Assembly (NCBI GenBank): GCA_946403085.1
Contig: CAMIYM010000018.1
Coordinates: 1-46,909 of the forward strand
Length of the DNA stretch: 46,909 nt
Source: an uncultured Clostridia bacterium
GTDB taxonomy: Bacteria > Bacillota > Clostridia > Saccharofermentanales > Saccharofermentanaceae
Direction: 5' to 3'
Shown here one piece after another: positions 24,402-32,875 of the stretch (its first letter is position 1; the number at the start of each line of letters is the position of its first letter). The position numbers were made by a program, and so were the translations under genes. The notes under the pieces are model-generated. The model was given only the letters and a program-made list of their open reading frames with translations, was not told the DNA's origin and did no database searches.

Positions 24402-25400
24402 TCAGATCTGGCTTAAGCGCTGCTTTTCTTCTCTGCGCTCTTTTCTGACTTTTCTCTTGAACTCAGCCTCATCTTTATCTCTTATCAGGAAGAAATAAAC
24501 GAGACCTGCAATTATGCCGTAGATGAAAAGAAGGATAACGCTTGCGGCAGCAGCTCTGTCGTATGCGTAAGATCCGAAGAAGGCCTGGTTCTCAAGATAC
24601 ATCATAAGCGTAAGATTCCTGCCCTGAACGTCAAATGGACCACCGACGAGATTGGGAACCTCACTCATTCCAAGTCCGTCAACTATCGTGATAACGGTTA
24701 TGAAGAATAACATCGGACGCATGCATGGAAGAGTGACATGGAAGAATGTCTGGAACCTGTTGGCACCATCGATCTCGGAAGCTTCGAAGATCTCTACAGG
24801 GATACCCGTTATGCCGGTAATGGCATATATGAATATGATTCCGAACTGAAGGAAGACGCTGATCACCATGATAAGAAAAGGAAATGAACCGAAGAATTCA
24901 AGATCCTTTTCCGTAATACCCCAGCCGTTCATCATACTATTGATAGAGAGTGCGATTGCAGTAAATGCACTTAACATGAATACATTATTTGCAACGACAA
25001 GTGTCGACATTCCCTGAAAGAGCTTGGGTGCGAAGAATGCAGTCTTAAAGAAAAATCTTCCTTTTATCTTAAGTCTTCTGTCCGTGATCACAGCAGCAAG
25101 CCAGAAGGCCAGGATGGTCTGCGGAATGGCAGAACCCAGCCAGAAGACAAGAGTATTCTGCAATGCCTGTCTGAAGGATTTTGAAGCAAAGATCTCCTGG
25201 AAGTTCTTAAACAACGGTTTGCCAATTGACGGCAGGAATTGAGGGTTGGTATTGCCTGCATGCTTCAGATAGCAGAAGGCATAATAGATCGTGCTTGCCA
25301 GAGGCCAGAAATGAAATGCAAGAAATACGATTACGAATGGAATAACAAAAATGTATCCCCACTTGGAGTAGCGCTTCTCAAGCTGAACTTTTTTCCCCAT
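24402..25400 (-). CDS. ABC transporter permease, sugar type (MalF/UgpA-like)
   Basis: This is a membrane subunit of a carbohydrate importer (CUT1 type). The protein of 332 residues has about six helices, beginning GYIFVIPFVIVFLAFHFWP, and the cytoplasmic EAA loop EASEIDGANRFQTFFHVTLPCMRP that docks the ATPase. AAGGTG lies before the start on the minus strand. The C-terminal 20 residues are very basic and acidic mixed (KRKVRKERREEKQ). It is divergent from the second permease. No solute-binding protein or ATPase gene is next to it, so the system must be completed elsewhere. Confidence 0.88.
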   Translation of the reverse strand: MGKKVQLEKRYSKWGYIFVIPFVIVFLAFHFWPLASTIYYAFCYLKHAGNTNPQFLPSIGKPLFKNFQEIFASKSFRQALQNTLVFWLGSAIPQTILAFWLAAVITDRRLKIKGRFFFKTAFFAPKLFQGMSTLVVANNVFMLSAFTAIALSINSMMNGWGITEKDLEFFGSFPFLIMVISVFLQFGIIFIYAITGITGIPVEIFEASEIDGANRFQTFFHVTLPCMRPMLFFITVITIVDGLGMSEVPNLVGGPFDVQGRNLTLMMYLENQAFFGSYAYDRAAAASVILLFIYGIIAGLVYFFLIRDKDEAEFKRKVRKERREEKQRLSQI

Positions 25401-25554
25401 AATGCACCTTTATGTTATCCCCAAGCAAATTATATCCATATTTCTCTCCAATTAACAATACCTTTTTTCGGACACGGAAAACAGGTATAGACTTTGCGTG
25501 TTTTTTTCTGTATCCTCATTTATGGGGATATCGAAAGGGAACAAAGGTACTATT

Positions 25555-26409
25555 ATGAGTGAGACCGGGAACGGCAGATCTTTGAAGAAGAGTGATGCTG
25601 AGTTTAAGTTGTTCGTCTATGTCGCTATCATCGCGCTTGCTATCCTTGTTTTTTTGCCCGTTGTGATGACTCTTTTCGGAGAATTCGGAGATGAGCAGCT
25701 GAATGCATACGGAAGTCATAATCATGGCAACGCAAATCAGAATGAGTTTACGATCCTGATCAATTACTGGAAGCAGACTCTGTTCTCTTTCCAGGAACCA
25801 TCAAGAAGAGCTTTTCTTAATTCAATGTTAGTCTCATGTCTCGGCACAGTTCTCTGCATGTATGTATCAGCACTTACTGCTTATGCCATTACGGCGTATG
25901 AATGGAAGATGAGAGAATCTTTTGACAAGCTCATAATGATAATCGTCATGATCCCGAGCACGGTATCAACCATAGGTTTCTATCAGATGGTATGGCAGCT
26001 CCATATGATAAACAGGTTATCCATGCTCATCATCCCGGCTATTGCATCTCCTGTAAGTATCTTCTTTATGAGACTTTATCTGAAGGCAACATTTTCAAAA
26101 GAGCTCCTTGAATCTGCAAGACTTGACGGTGCGAAGGAATTCAGGATCTTCAATCAGATAATGCTGCCGCTTATGAAGCCGGCTATAGCGACTCAGGCAA
26201 TATTTACGTTTGTGGCAAGCTGGTATAACGAATTTGTGCCAAGCATCATTCTTATCGAGGGCAGTAAGAAAACAATTCCTCTCGTGGCTCAATTTGGCGA
26301 AGGTGTGCTTGGACTGCAGCTGTTTACATTTCTGCCGCCAGTTCTTGTATATGCGTTTCTCTCACGTTATATCGTGGAGGGTATAGCTTTGGGAGGGGTA
26401 AAAAACTGA
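25555..26409 (+). CDS. ABC transporter permease, sugar type (MalG/UgpE-like)
   Basis: This is the likely partner of the divergent permease. From ATG 25555 it has 284 residues; in-frame starts at 25498 and 25522 exist but the first helix (FKLFVYVAIIALAILVFLP) begins well after 25555. About six helices are visible, with the EAA loop ESARLDGAKEFRIFNQIMLPLMKPA, and the protein ends with the family-typical IVEGIALGGVKN. The loop between helices 1 and 2 is longer than usual and polar (GDEQLNAYGSHNHGNANQNE), outside the cell. Substrate unknown; the nearby GH26 enzyme makes oligosaccharides a fair guess. Confidence 0.88.
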   Translation: MSETGNGRSLKKSDAEFKLFVYVAIIALAILVFLPVVMTLFGEFGDEQLNAYGSHNHGNANQNEFTILINYWKQTLFSFQEPSRRAFLNSMLVSCLGTVLCMYVSALTAYAITAYEWKMRESFDKLIMIIVMIPSTVSTIGFYQMVWQLHMINRLSMLIIPAIASPVSIFFMRLYLKATFSKELLESARLDGAKEFRIFNQIMLPLMKPAIATQAIFTFVASWYNEFVPSIILIEGSKKTIPLVAQFGEGVLGLQLFTFLPPVLVYAFLSRYIVEGIALGGVKN

Positions 26410-26456
26410 GGTTTCTGCCTCACAAAAGCGACTTCAAAATAACTGTAAATTTGTTG

Positions 26457-26485
26457 TTGACAAATCAGGGACTCGACCATATAAT
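26457..26485 (+). promoter_or_regulatory. Consensus promoter of tRNA-Gly(GCC)
   Basis: TTGACA (26457-26462) and TATAAT (26480-26485), both perfect, 17-bp spacer, 10 bp before the tRNA. Confidence 0.93.
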
Positions 26486-26495
26486 AATCAGGCAC

Positions 26496-26570
26496 GCGGG
26501 ATTAACTCAGTGGTAGAGTGTCACCTTGCCAAGGTGAAAGTCGCGAGTCCGAATCTCGTATCCCGCTCCA
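26496..26570 (+). tRNA. tRNA-Gly (GCC)
   Basis: A cloverleaf of 75 nt with encoded CCA; anticodon loop TTGCCAA gives GCC. Acceptor arm GCGGGAT pairs with ATCCCGC. It is similar to the CCC tRNA-Gly 3.7 kb upstream. Confidence 0.95.
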
Positions 26571-26575
26571 CTAAG

Positions 26576-26602
26576 AACTGTCTCATATGAGGCAGTTTTT
26601 TT
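26576..26602 (+). terminator. Terminator after tRNA-Gly(GCC)
   Basis: AACTGTCTCA and TGAGGCAGTT pair with one G-T, followed by seven T. Confidence 0.9.
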
Positions 26603-26708
26603 ATTGCCTGATATCAGTTCGTACAGGACTTTTCAAGTCTTTCAAACCCCTTTGGATTATTGTATATTTATACTATCAACTTGATTTTATTACTTCGGAG
26701 GTGGCGAA

Positions 26709-27575
26709 GTGAAAGGTATTATTCTCGCAGCAGGAAAGGGTACACGTCTTTACCCGATTACAAAGCCGGTATGCAAACCGTTGCTCCCCGTATACGACAA
26801 ACCGATGATCTATTATCCGCTTTCCGTTCTTATGGAAGCAGGGATCAAGGATATTCTCGTAATCACACCGCCGGATGATACTAAGCCGTTTGTGGATCTT
26901 TTAGGCGACGGATCCCATCTCGGCATTAAGATCTCATATATGGAACAGAAGGTCCAGAGAGGTATCGCTGATGCCTTCATCATTGCCAAAGACTTTATCG
27001 GAAGCGATTCCGTATGTCTTGCCCTCGGCGATAACATATTCTACGGACCTTTCTTCAGACGTAAGCTCAGGGCAGCAGGAAGGAACGGCGAGGGTGCCGT
27101 CATCTTCGGTTATTATGTTGCTGATCCGAGAGCATTTGGTGTTGTTGAATTTGATGCAGACGGCAAGGCAGTCTCCATTGAAGAGAAGCCCAGACATCCC
27201 AAGTCAAATTACATCGTTCCGGGTCTTTATTTCTACGATAACGATGTCGTTAATATTGCTGCCAATATCCAGCCTTCAGCTAGAGGCGAGCTTGAGATCA
27301 CTTCTGTTAATGAAGAGTATCTTAAGAGAGGAAAGCTTCATGTCATTCCTTTGGGCAAGGAGTTCTCCTGGTTTGACGCAGGTAACCCGGACAGCCTTTA
27401 TGAAGCTGCCGGCCAGATCAGGGCAGCTCAGCGTTCAGGCCGCATGATCGGCTGTCTTGAGGAGATCGCATGGCACAATAAATGGATCGAAAAGGACCAG
27501 TTCCTTGAGATCGCACACTCCATGTCAAAGACCAATTATGGCCAGTATCTTGAGTCTTTGGGCGAAGAGATCTGA
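26709..27575 (+). CDS. rmlA: Glucose-1-phosphate thymidylyltransferase
   Basis: RmlA (RfbA) makes dTDP-glucose from glucose-1-phosphate and dTTP, the first step to dTDP-L-rhamnose and related sugars. The 288 residues show the nucleotide-binding GIILAAGKGTRLYPITKPVCKPLLPVYDKPMIYYPL region (positions 3-38), LGDNIFYG, EEKPRHPKSNYIVPGLYFYDN and FSWFDAGNPDSL. The start is GTG 26709, 5 bases after CGGAGGTGG. No rmlB, rmlC or rmlD lies next to it, which is unusual; they must be elsewhere, or the product serves another sugar pathway. Confidence 0.94.
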   Translation: MKGIILAAGKGTRLYPITKPVCKPLLPVYDKPMIYYPLSVLMEAGIKDILVITPPDDTKPFVDLLGDGSHLGIKISYMEQKVQRGIADAFIIAKDFIGSDSVCLALGDNIFYGPFFRRKLRAAGRNGEGAVIFGYYVADPRAFGVVEFDADGKAVSIEEKPRHPKSNYIVPGLYFYDNDVVNIAANIQPSARGELEITSVNEEYLKRGKLHVIPLGKEFSWFDAGNPDSLYEAAGQIRAAQRSGRMIGCLEEIAWHNKWIEKDQFLEIAHSMSKTNYGQYLESLGEEI

Positions 27576-27603
27576 CCTGCTGGGTTTTCGGATAGTATAG
27601 TGT

Positions 27604-27644
27604 TATAATTGACATATGCCGTAAACGCGGCATATGTCTTTTTT
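27604..27644 (+). terminator. Terminator-like hairpin directly behind a -10 box
   Basis: A perfect 11-bp stem, GACATATGCCG and CGGCATATGTC (27611-27638), around TAAACG, followed by six T: a good terminator for rmlA. A TATAAT at 27604-27609 sits just before it, so a promoter for the next two genes would start near 27616, inside the left arm. Transcripts from that promoter could not form the hairpin. The repeat could equally be an operator. Confidence 0.75.
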
Positions 27645-27660
27645 ATCAGGAGTGATAAAG

Positions 27661-28011
27661 ATGCCAAGGCCTGTAAGAGTCAGAAGAGTATGTGAGGAGC
27701 CTAAATACACGAGATTTGTTCCGACCGGAGCGGACGGACACGAAGCCTCGGTCCTCACGATCGAAGAGTACGAAGTCATCCGCCATGTGGACTATCAGAA
27801 AATGACTCACGAAGAGTGTGCGGCCAAGATGGATATCTCCAGGACAACGGTCACAGAGATATACGAATCGGCCAGATATAAGATCGCAGACGCTGTCATC
27901 AACGGAAAGATCTTATGCATCGAAGGCGGTAATTACAGGGTTTGTGAAGGCGCGGAATGCTGCATTGAGAAGTGCAATACTTGTGGTAACGAAGACAAAA
28001 AGAATAGCTGA
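27661..28011 (+). CDS. DUF134 (UPF0251) family protein
   Basis: A 116-residue protein of a family of predicted DNA-binding proteins. It begins MPRPVRVRRV, contains a helix-turn-helix like that of sigma-70 region 4 (MTHEECAAKMDISRTTVTEIYESARYKIADA, about 55-85), and ends with a Cys-rich segment (CEGAECCIEKCNTCG) that may bind a metal or Fe-S centre. CAGGAGTG lies before ATG 27661. It is followed after 11 bp by a thioredoxin gene, so a redox- or metal-related role is plausible but not shown. Confidence 0.85.
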   Translation: MPRPVRVRRVCEEPKYTRFVPTGADGHEASVLTIEEYEVIRHVDYQKMTHEECAAKMDISRTTVTEIYESARYKIADAVINGKILCIEGGNYRVCEGAECCIEKCNTCGNEDKKNS

Positions 28012-28022
28012 AGGAGATTGTT

Positions 28023-28343
28023 ATGGCTGAGATCACATTAAATGACGACATTTTTGAAGCAGAGGTTCTGGAAAGTGATATTCCGGTCCTGGTTGATTTC
28101 TGGGCGCCCTGGTGCGGTCCCTGCAAGATGCTCGGCCCCGTTATCTCTTCTCTTGCTGAAAAGTACGAAGGCAAGCTTAAGGTATGCAAATATAACGTCG
28201 ATGATTTTACTGCATTTGCAGAAAAGTATTCTGTCGAGAGCATTCCTGCTGTTAAGATCTTCAGAGGCGGTGAGGTGGTAAATGAGTCTTTGGGGTTCGT
28301 TCCTGCTCCCAAGCTTGAAGAGCTGATCGAAGAGATCCTTTAA
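28023..28343 (+). CDS. trxA: Thioredoxin
   Basis: Thioredoxin reduces disulfides of cytoplasmic proteins. The 106-residue protein has the complete fold with FWAPWCGPCKM (Cys31, Cys34), the cis-Pro loop SIPAVKIF and FVPAPKLEELI at the end. AAGGAGATTG precedes ATG 28023. It forms a two-gene unit with the DUF134 gene. No thioredoxin reductase is nearby. Confidence 0.95.
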   Translation: MAEITLNDDIFEAEVLESDIPVLVDFWAPWCGPCKMLGPVISSLAEKYEGKLKVCKYNVDDFTAFAEKYSVESIPAVKIFRGGEVVNESLGFVPAPKLEELIEEIL

Positions 28344-28366
28344 GATCTGTTACAAGTAAATTCAAG

Positions 28367-28401
28367 ATGATCCCGGATTACGTAAGAAAGTCCGGGATCA
28401 T
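28367..28401. terminator. Convergent terminator hairpin
   Basis: A perfect 11-bp stem, ATGATCCCGGA and TCCGGGATCAT, with a 13-base loop lies between trxA and the convergent radical SAM gene and overlaps the last codons of the latter. T-rich sequence follows on the plus strand (TTTCATTT). It may serve both directions. Confidence 0.7.
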
Positions 28402-29268
28402 TTCATTTCCGGATGATTCATACTCCTGGATAAATGCGTTTGTCTGGCCCTTTGACGCGAGGTAATCCGACAGGCTCTCACATGATCTTTTCGATGGCTT
28501 TTCCGCAAGCCTGCCTGTGCATGACGGCATCGGAGTGTACTGGCTCATGAGACTTATAAAGATCTTATTGCCATATCTTGAAGTCAGATAATCGATTATG
28601 TGCTTGGAATCGAAAAGTCCTCCCGGCAGTATCAGATGCCTTACGATAATGCCTCTTTTAAGAAGTCCGTCTTCACCCATAACGATACTGCCTGTCTGCC
28701 TAAACATCTCATCTACCGCGCTGCAGCAGACACTGAAGTAATCAGGTGCATTAGAGTATGCGGATGAGAACTTTGATGAGAAGTATTTCATATCAGGCAT
28801 GTAGATATCTACGAGCCCGTCGAAAAGCTTAAGCGTTGACACCAGATCGTACCCGGAGCAGTTGACCGCGACAGGTATCTTAAGTCCGGAGAGCTTTGCT
28901 TTTTCGATTGAATTAGCAACAACAGGTGCGAAATGCATCGGGGTTACCAGATTGATGTTGTGAGCCCCTGATTCTTCCAAAGACAGATATGCTTGAGCAA
29001 GTTCGTCTGCATCCATCTTTTTGCCTCTGCCTGTAGGACCTCTTGAGATCATATAGTTCTGGCAGAATATGCATCCCAGACTGCAGCCTTCGAAGAACAC
29101 GGTGCCGCTTCCTTTGTTTCCGGAAATAACCGGTTCTTCACCGTAATGGAGCTTAATAAGGTTTACCAGAGGTTCACCGGGCATCCTGCAAAAGCCGGTC
29201 TTGCCGGCGGTTCTGTCAGCGCCGCAGCGCCTCGGACAAAGATTGCAGTTCTCAAACTGGTTTTCCAT
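28378..29268 (-). CDS. Radical SAM protein, PflX/COG1313-like
   Basis: The protein of 296 residues has an N-terminal Cys-rich motif (CNLCPRRCGADR, then GFC) and a radical SAM cluster motif CSLGCIFC near residues 62-69, i.e. C-x3-C-x2-C, binding a 4Fe-4S cluster that cleaves SAM. The remaining sequence (LVTPMHFAP, DIYMPDMKYF, RHLILPG) matches the PflX branch related to pyruvate formate-lyase activating enzyme, whose target is not known. No Shine-Dalgarno sequence is present before its start; a -10-like TAGAAT lies 9 bases upstream on its strand. No glycyl-radical enzyme is encoded nearby. Confidence 0.85.
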   Translation of the reverse strand: MENQFENCNLCPRRCGADRTAGKTGFCRMPGEPLVNLIKLHYGEEPVISGNKGSGTVFFEGCSLGCIFCQNYMISRGPTGRGKKMDADELAQAYLSLEESGAHNINLVTPMHFAPVVANSIEKAKLSGLKIPVAVNCSGYDLVSTLKLFDGLVDIYMPDMKYFSSKFSSAYSNAPDYFSVCCSAVDEMFRQTGSIVMGEDGLLKRGIIVRHLILPGGLFDSKHIIDYLTSRYGNKIFISLMSQYTPMPSCTGRLAEKPSKRSCESLSDYLASKGQTNAFIQEYESSGNEMIPDFLT

Positions 29269-29365
29269 AACGATACTATTCTACTACCAATTCCGGATTT
29301 CCCTTGTTGTTATATCCAAGACAAGACATATAGTTGACATTAAAATACAGACATTTTACCGCATA

Positions 29366-29391
29366 TGTGTACACAATCTTGATGTTAAAAT
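29366..29391 (+). promoter_or_regulatory. Palindrome and extended -10 before purF
   Basis: TGTGTACACA (29366-29375) is a perfect palindrome 11 bp before the extended -10 TGTTAAAAT (hexamer 29386-29391). The -35 position is not consensus. A TTGACA at 29334-29339 is too far from this -10. The start point would fall on the ATG of purF. Confidence 0.45.
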
Positions 29392-29397
29392 CTACAC

Positions 29398-30753
29398 ATG
29401 GCCATACACGAGGAATGCGGAATATTTGGAATTCACGGCAGCAAGTACTGCGCCAGTGATGTTTATTACGGACTTTTCAGTCTCCAGCACAGGGGACAGG
29501 AGAGTTGTGGTATTGCTACAAATGATGACGCTTCTATTGAATGCGTTAAGGGTATGGGACTTGTCAGCGATGTTTTAAGCAGCGACAAGATCAAGAGCCT
29601 CAAGGGCGATATCGCCATAGGTCACGTCAGATATTCCACAGCGGGCGGAAGCGTTCCGGAGAATGCACAGCCCATCGTCACCCAGTATTCCAAGGGTACA
29701 CTTTCCATAGCACACAACGGAAATCTTACAAATGCGTTTGAGCTTAAGCGTGAGCTTGAGGACAGGGGAGCTATCTTCCACACGACCACCGATTCGGAGG
29801 TTATCGCATATCTCATAGCACAGAAGAGATCTTCTAATCCTTCGGTTGAAGAAGCCGTTAAGGAAGTCATGGGAATGATAAAAGGCGGGTATGCACTTCT
29901 TGTCATGAGTCCGAGAAAACTCATCGCAGCAAGAGATCCTTTCGGCTTAAAACCTCTCGTAATGGGTAAATTAGATGACGCGGTCATCTTCTGTTCCGAG
30001 ACATGCGCATTAGAAGCCGTAGGTGCTGAATTCATAAGAGACATCAATCCCGGCGAGATCGTCATCGTGGAGAACGGTGATATAAGATCTATCGATTCTG
30101 GACTTGTACGTCCCATGAAGAAGTGTGTTTTCGAATATATCTATTTTGCAAGACCTGATTCTGTCATTGACGGGATCTCTGTTGCAGAGGCAAGAAGAGA
30201 AGCCGGCAGGATCCTTGCAAGAAAACACCCTTGCGACTGCGACATAGTAATCGGTGTTCCCGAGTCAGGAATAGATGCGGCACTGGGCTTTGCCGCCGAG
30301 TCGGGAATCGCCTACGAGAAGGGATTCGTTAAGAACTCCTATGTAGGCAGAACATTTATCAAGCCCTCACAGGAACAGCGCCAGCAGGCTGTAAAGATCA
30401 AGCTCAATCCGATCTCATCAGTCGTAAAAGGCAAGCGTGTAGTGATCATCGATGATTCGATCGTAAGAGGAAATACTATCGCCAATCAGGTCAATATGCT
30501 TAGAAATGCGGGAGCCACAGAGGTCCATGTAAGGATCAGTTCACCGCCGTTCATGCATCCCTGTTACTATGGCACAGATGTGCCTGACGAAGACAACCTG
30601 ATCGCTTGTCAGCATACAATTCCTGAGATTTGTGGCATAATAGGCGCTGATTCATTAGGGTATCTCGAACCGGAAGATCTGGATGTGATGCTTGGCGGCG
30701 ATGATTTCAGATATTGTGACGCCTGCTTCACCGGAAACTATCCGGAGCGTTAA
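29398..30753 (+). CDS. purF: Amidophosphoribosyltransferase
   Basis: PurF makes phosphoribosylamine from PRPP and glutamine, the first step of purine synthesis. In 451 residues it has the short propeptide MAIHEE before the nucleophile Cys7 (ECGIFGI), the glutaminase domain (SLQHRGQES; YSTAGG), and the PRPP site VVIIDDSIVRGNT. Cys residues in KKCVFEYIYF, HPCYYG and CDACFTG fit the Bacillus-type enzyme with a 4Fe-4S cluster and propeptide processing. ATG 29398 lacks a ribosome site; TGTTAAAAT ends 7 bases upstream, which suggests a leaderless mRNA. A TGTGTACACA palindrome lies at 29366-29375. The transglutaminase-like array starts 12 bp downstream. Confidence 0.96.
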   Translation: MAIHEECGIFGIHGSKYCASDVYYGLFSLQHRGQESCGIATNDDASIECVKGMGLVSDVLSSDKIKSLKGDIAIGHVRYSTAGGSVPENAQPIVTQYSKGTLSIAHNGNLTNAFELKRELEDRGAIFHTTTDSEVIAYLIAQKRSSNPSVEEAVKEVMGMIKGGYALLVMSPRKLIAARDPFGLKPLVMGKLDDAVIFCSETCALEAVGAEFIRDINPGEIVIVENGDIRSIDSGLVRPMKKCVFEYIYFARPDSVIDGISVAEARREAGRILARKHPCDCDIVIGVPESGIDAALGFAAESGIAYEKGFVKNSYVGRTFIKPSQEQRQQAVKIKLNPISSVVKGKRVVIIDDSIVRGNTIANQVNMLRNAGATEVHVRISSPPFMHPCYYGTDVPDEDNLIACQHTIPEICGIIGADSLGYLEPEDLDVMLGGDDFRYCDACFTGNYPER

Positions 30754-30765
30754 GAGGACGGTCAG

Positions 30766-32874
30766 ATGAAAGATTTTGAGTTCCCTGATCAGGGAGCAAG
30801 ACAATCCAACATTAAATCAGGCGATCTTGCAGCCATTAATAAGGCTGTAAACCGTCAGGCTGCCCAGGAACGCCAGCAGGTGCGTCAGGAAGTGGCTCAG
30901 TTAAGACGTGAAGCCCCTTACCAGAATGTAAGAAGACCTGTAAATCAGATGCCTGTCCAGAATGCGAAAAGGCCTATGCCTCCAAGACAGGCGCAGAATC
31001 CTAATGTAAGACAGCAGATGGTTCAACGCTCTGCTCAGAATGTTAATATCAGACAGCCGATGCCTGCTAAGCCTGTTCAGGCGGCAAGACCTCAGATGCC
31101 TCAGCGTCCCGTCCAGCCTCAGCCTGTTCCGAAGATGCAGATGCCTCAAGAACCCGCACCCAATGTGGCAGCGAGACCTAAGGCTCCTGTTGATCCTTCT
31201 CAGATCCCTGAGATGAGGATGGCTGTTCCGCAGCGTCAGGTTAGACATCTTACTCCGGGTATGCCTGTTCCGCACCGTCCGGGCCAGCCTGCAAATGCAG
31301 TTGTTACCGTACCTCAGAATATAGCTGTTCCGCGCCATGTGGCTCCTTTAAGCGTTGAGCATAAGGGTGTGAAGAAAGAGGCCGAGTCCGAGTTCGAGGA
31401 GTTCAAGTACGAAGAACCCAAGAACGAGGATGCGGATATCGAAGAGGAAGAATATGACGGATCTGAATTGGAAGACTCTGAATATGATGGTGTCGAATAT
31501 GTTAATGACGAAGACGATGATGAGTCCGAAGAAGAGGAAGATGCAGTAAACGAACGTGCACCCCGTGCCCGCAAGGAGAAGAAGGAGAAAAAGAGGCACA
31601 GCCTTATTCCTTATCTCATTATTCTCCTGCTCGTTATCTTGGTAGGCGCAGCTGCAGTATGGGCTATCAATATCTATACCGAAGATACCGGACTTATCGT
31701 TTACGAGAATTCGGTTGAGGCAGGTTCTTCTGCAAATCTTCAGATGTTTATCAAGGGTGAACCGAAGTTCCAGGAATATGTGTCCTGCAACCTCGATTTT
31801 ACGGCAGTAAATTACCAGCTCCCTCAGACTATAAGATTCAATATCAGGATGTACGGCACGAATTTCCCTTGTGTGCTTAATATCGTCGATACGACACCGC
31901 CTGTGGCTGAAGCCGTTCCTCAGACGATGTTCTCAGTAGATGAGATACCTCCTGTCGAAAACTGCGTTAAGAATGTAAGCGACCTGACTGATGTCACGAT
32001 CAAATGGAAAGACGTACCGGATATATCCGCAGGCGGCAATATCATCGCCAAGGCATCCGTTACCGACGCATCAGGCAATGAGACAATCGTTGAAGTTCCT
32101 TTCATGGTAACAAGGGACTCTATAGCTCCTGTCATCGAAGGCACCAAGAATATATCTGCAATGATCGGTGATACGATCAAATACAGAGATGGTGTTACCG
32201 TAACTGACGATATAGACAAGAATCCGAATCTTGAGATCGACACGAGCAAAGTTGACCTTAAAAAGGCCGGAACTTATGTTGTTACATACAGGGCAACCGA
32301 CTTTACAGGCAACTCCACTGAGGTCGAGATAAAGCTCACTCTTAAGAAGAAGCCTAAGACTTATGTCGAGCCTGAGAAGGTCGAGACTGAAGCCAAGAAA
32401 GTCCTCAAGAAGATCATTAAATCCAACATGACTGACATGGAAAAGGCTATCCAGATCACATGGTGGGTAAGATATAACCTCAACTATGTAGGCACTGCAG
32501 ATAACTCTTCCTGGACAAGAGCTGCATATGACGGACTTACAAAGAGACGCGGCAACTGCTACAACTTTGCTATGACGGCAAAGGCACTTTTCGATGCGGC
32601 TGGAATCGAGAACATGATCATTAAGAGAGAGCCTTATATCTACCATCCGCACTACTGGAACTACATCAAGATCAATGGCGAATGGTACCACTGTGACTCC
32701 ACTCCGAGAATCAAATACAACAGCTATTTCTTCATGTATACGACAAAAGAATTAAAGAACTTTTGGCATAACGGTTGGAATGGGTATAATTTTAAGGAGA
32801 ACAAGTATCCTAAGTCGGCTACTAAGTCGGTACAAAAGAAGATCAATTACGCTGGACACAGCATAAAGAAGTAG
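30766..32874 (+). CDS. Membrane-anchored transglutaminase-like protein 1 (702 aa)
   Basis: First of seven paralogues. Residues 1-280 are cytoplasmic and disordered: Gln/Pro/Arg/Met-rich (about 40-200, with RPVQ-, RQPM-like short repeats), then a very acidic stretch (about 205-265), then a Lys/Arg patch. One membrane helix follows (about 281-303), with the positive side in. Outside are three Ig-like domains separated at DTTPPV (about 374) and DSIAPVIEG (about 455); the third has the pattern DGVTVTDD...AGTYVVTYRATDFTGN. The transglutaminase core (545-665) keeps Cys598 (GNCY), His629 (HYWN) and Asp644 (WYHCDST). It ends ATKSVQKKINYAGHSIKK. It may be co-transcribed with purF. Substrate and reaction (cross-linking or hydrolysis) are unknown. 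Confidence 0.85.
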   Translation: MKDFEFPDQGARQSNIKSGDLAAINKAVNRQAAQERQQVRQEVAQLRREAPYQNVRRPVNQMPVQNAKRPMPPRQAQNPNVRQQMVQRSAQNVNIRQPMPAKPVQAARPQMPQRPVQPQPVPKMQMPQEPAPNVAARPKAPVDPSQIPEMRMAVPQRQVRHLTPGMPVPHRPGQPANAVVTVPQNIAVPRHVAPLSVEHKGVKKEAESEFEEFKYEEPKNEDADIEEEEYDGSELEDSEYDGVEYVNDEDDDESEEEEDAVNERAPRARKEKKEKKRHSLIPYLIILLLVILVGAAAVWAINIYTEDTGLIVYENSVEAGSSANLQMFIKGEPKFQEYVSCNLDFTAVNYQLPQTIRFNIRMYGTNFPCVLNIVDTTPPVAEAVPQTMFSVDEIPPVENCVKNVSDLTDVTIKWKDVPDISAGGNIIAKASVTDASGNETIVEVPFMVTRDSIAPVIEGTKNISAMIGDTIKYRDGVTVTDDIDKNPNLEIDTSKVDLKKAGTYVVTYRATDFTGNSTEVEIKLTLKKKPKTYVEPEKVETEAKKVLKKIIKSNMTDMEKAIQITWWVRYNLNYVGTADNSSWTRAAYDGLTKRRGNCYNFAMTAKALFDAAGIENMIIKREPYIYHPHYWNYIKINGEWYHCDSTPRIKYNSYFFMYTTKELKNFWHNGWNGYNFKENKYPKSATKSVQKKINYAGHSIKK

Positions 32875-32875
32875 T

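Noticed and set aside
30901..31599. Arg/Leu-rich and Ser-rich minus-strand frames opposite the tail of gene 1
   Set aside because: They result from the low-complexity Gln/Pro/Glu codons on the plus strand.
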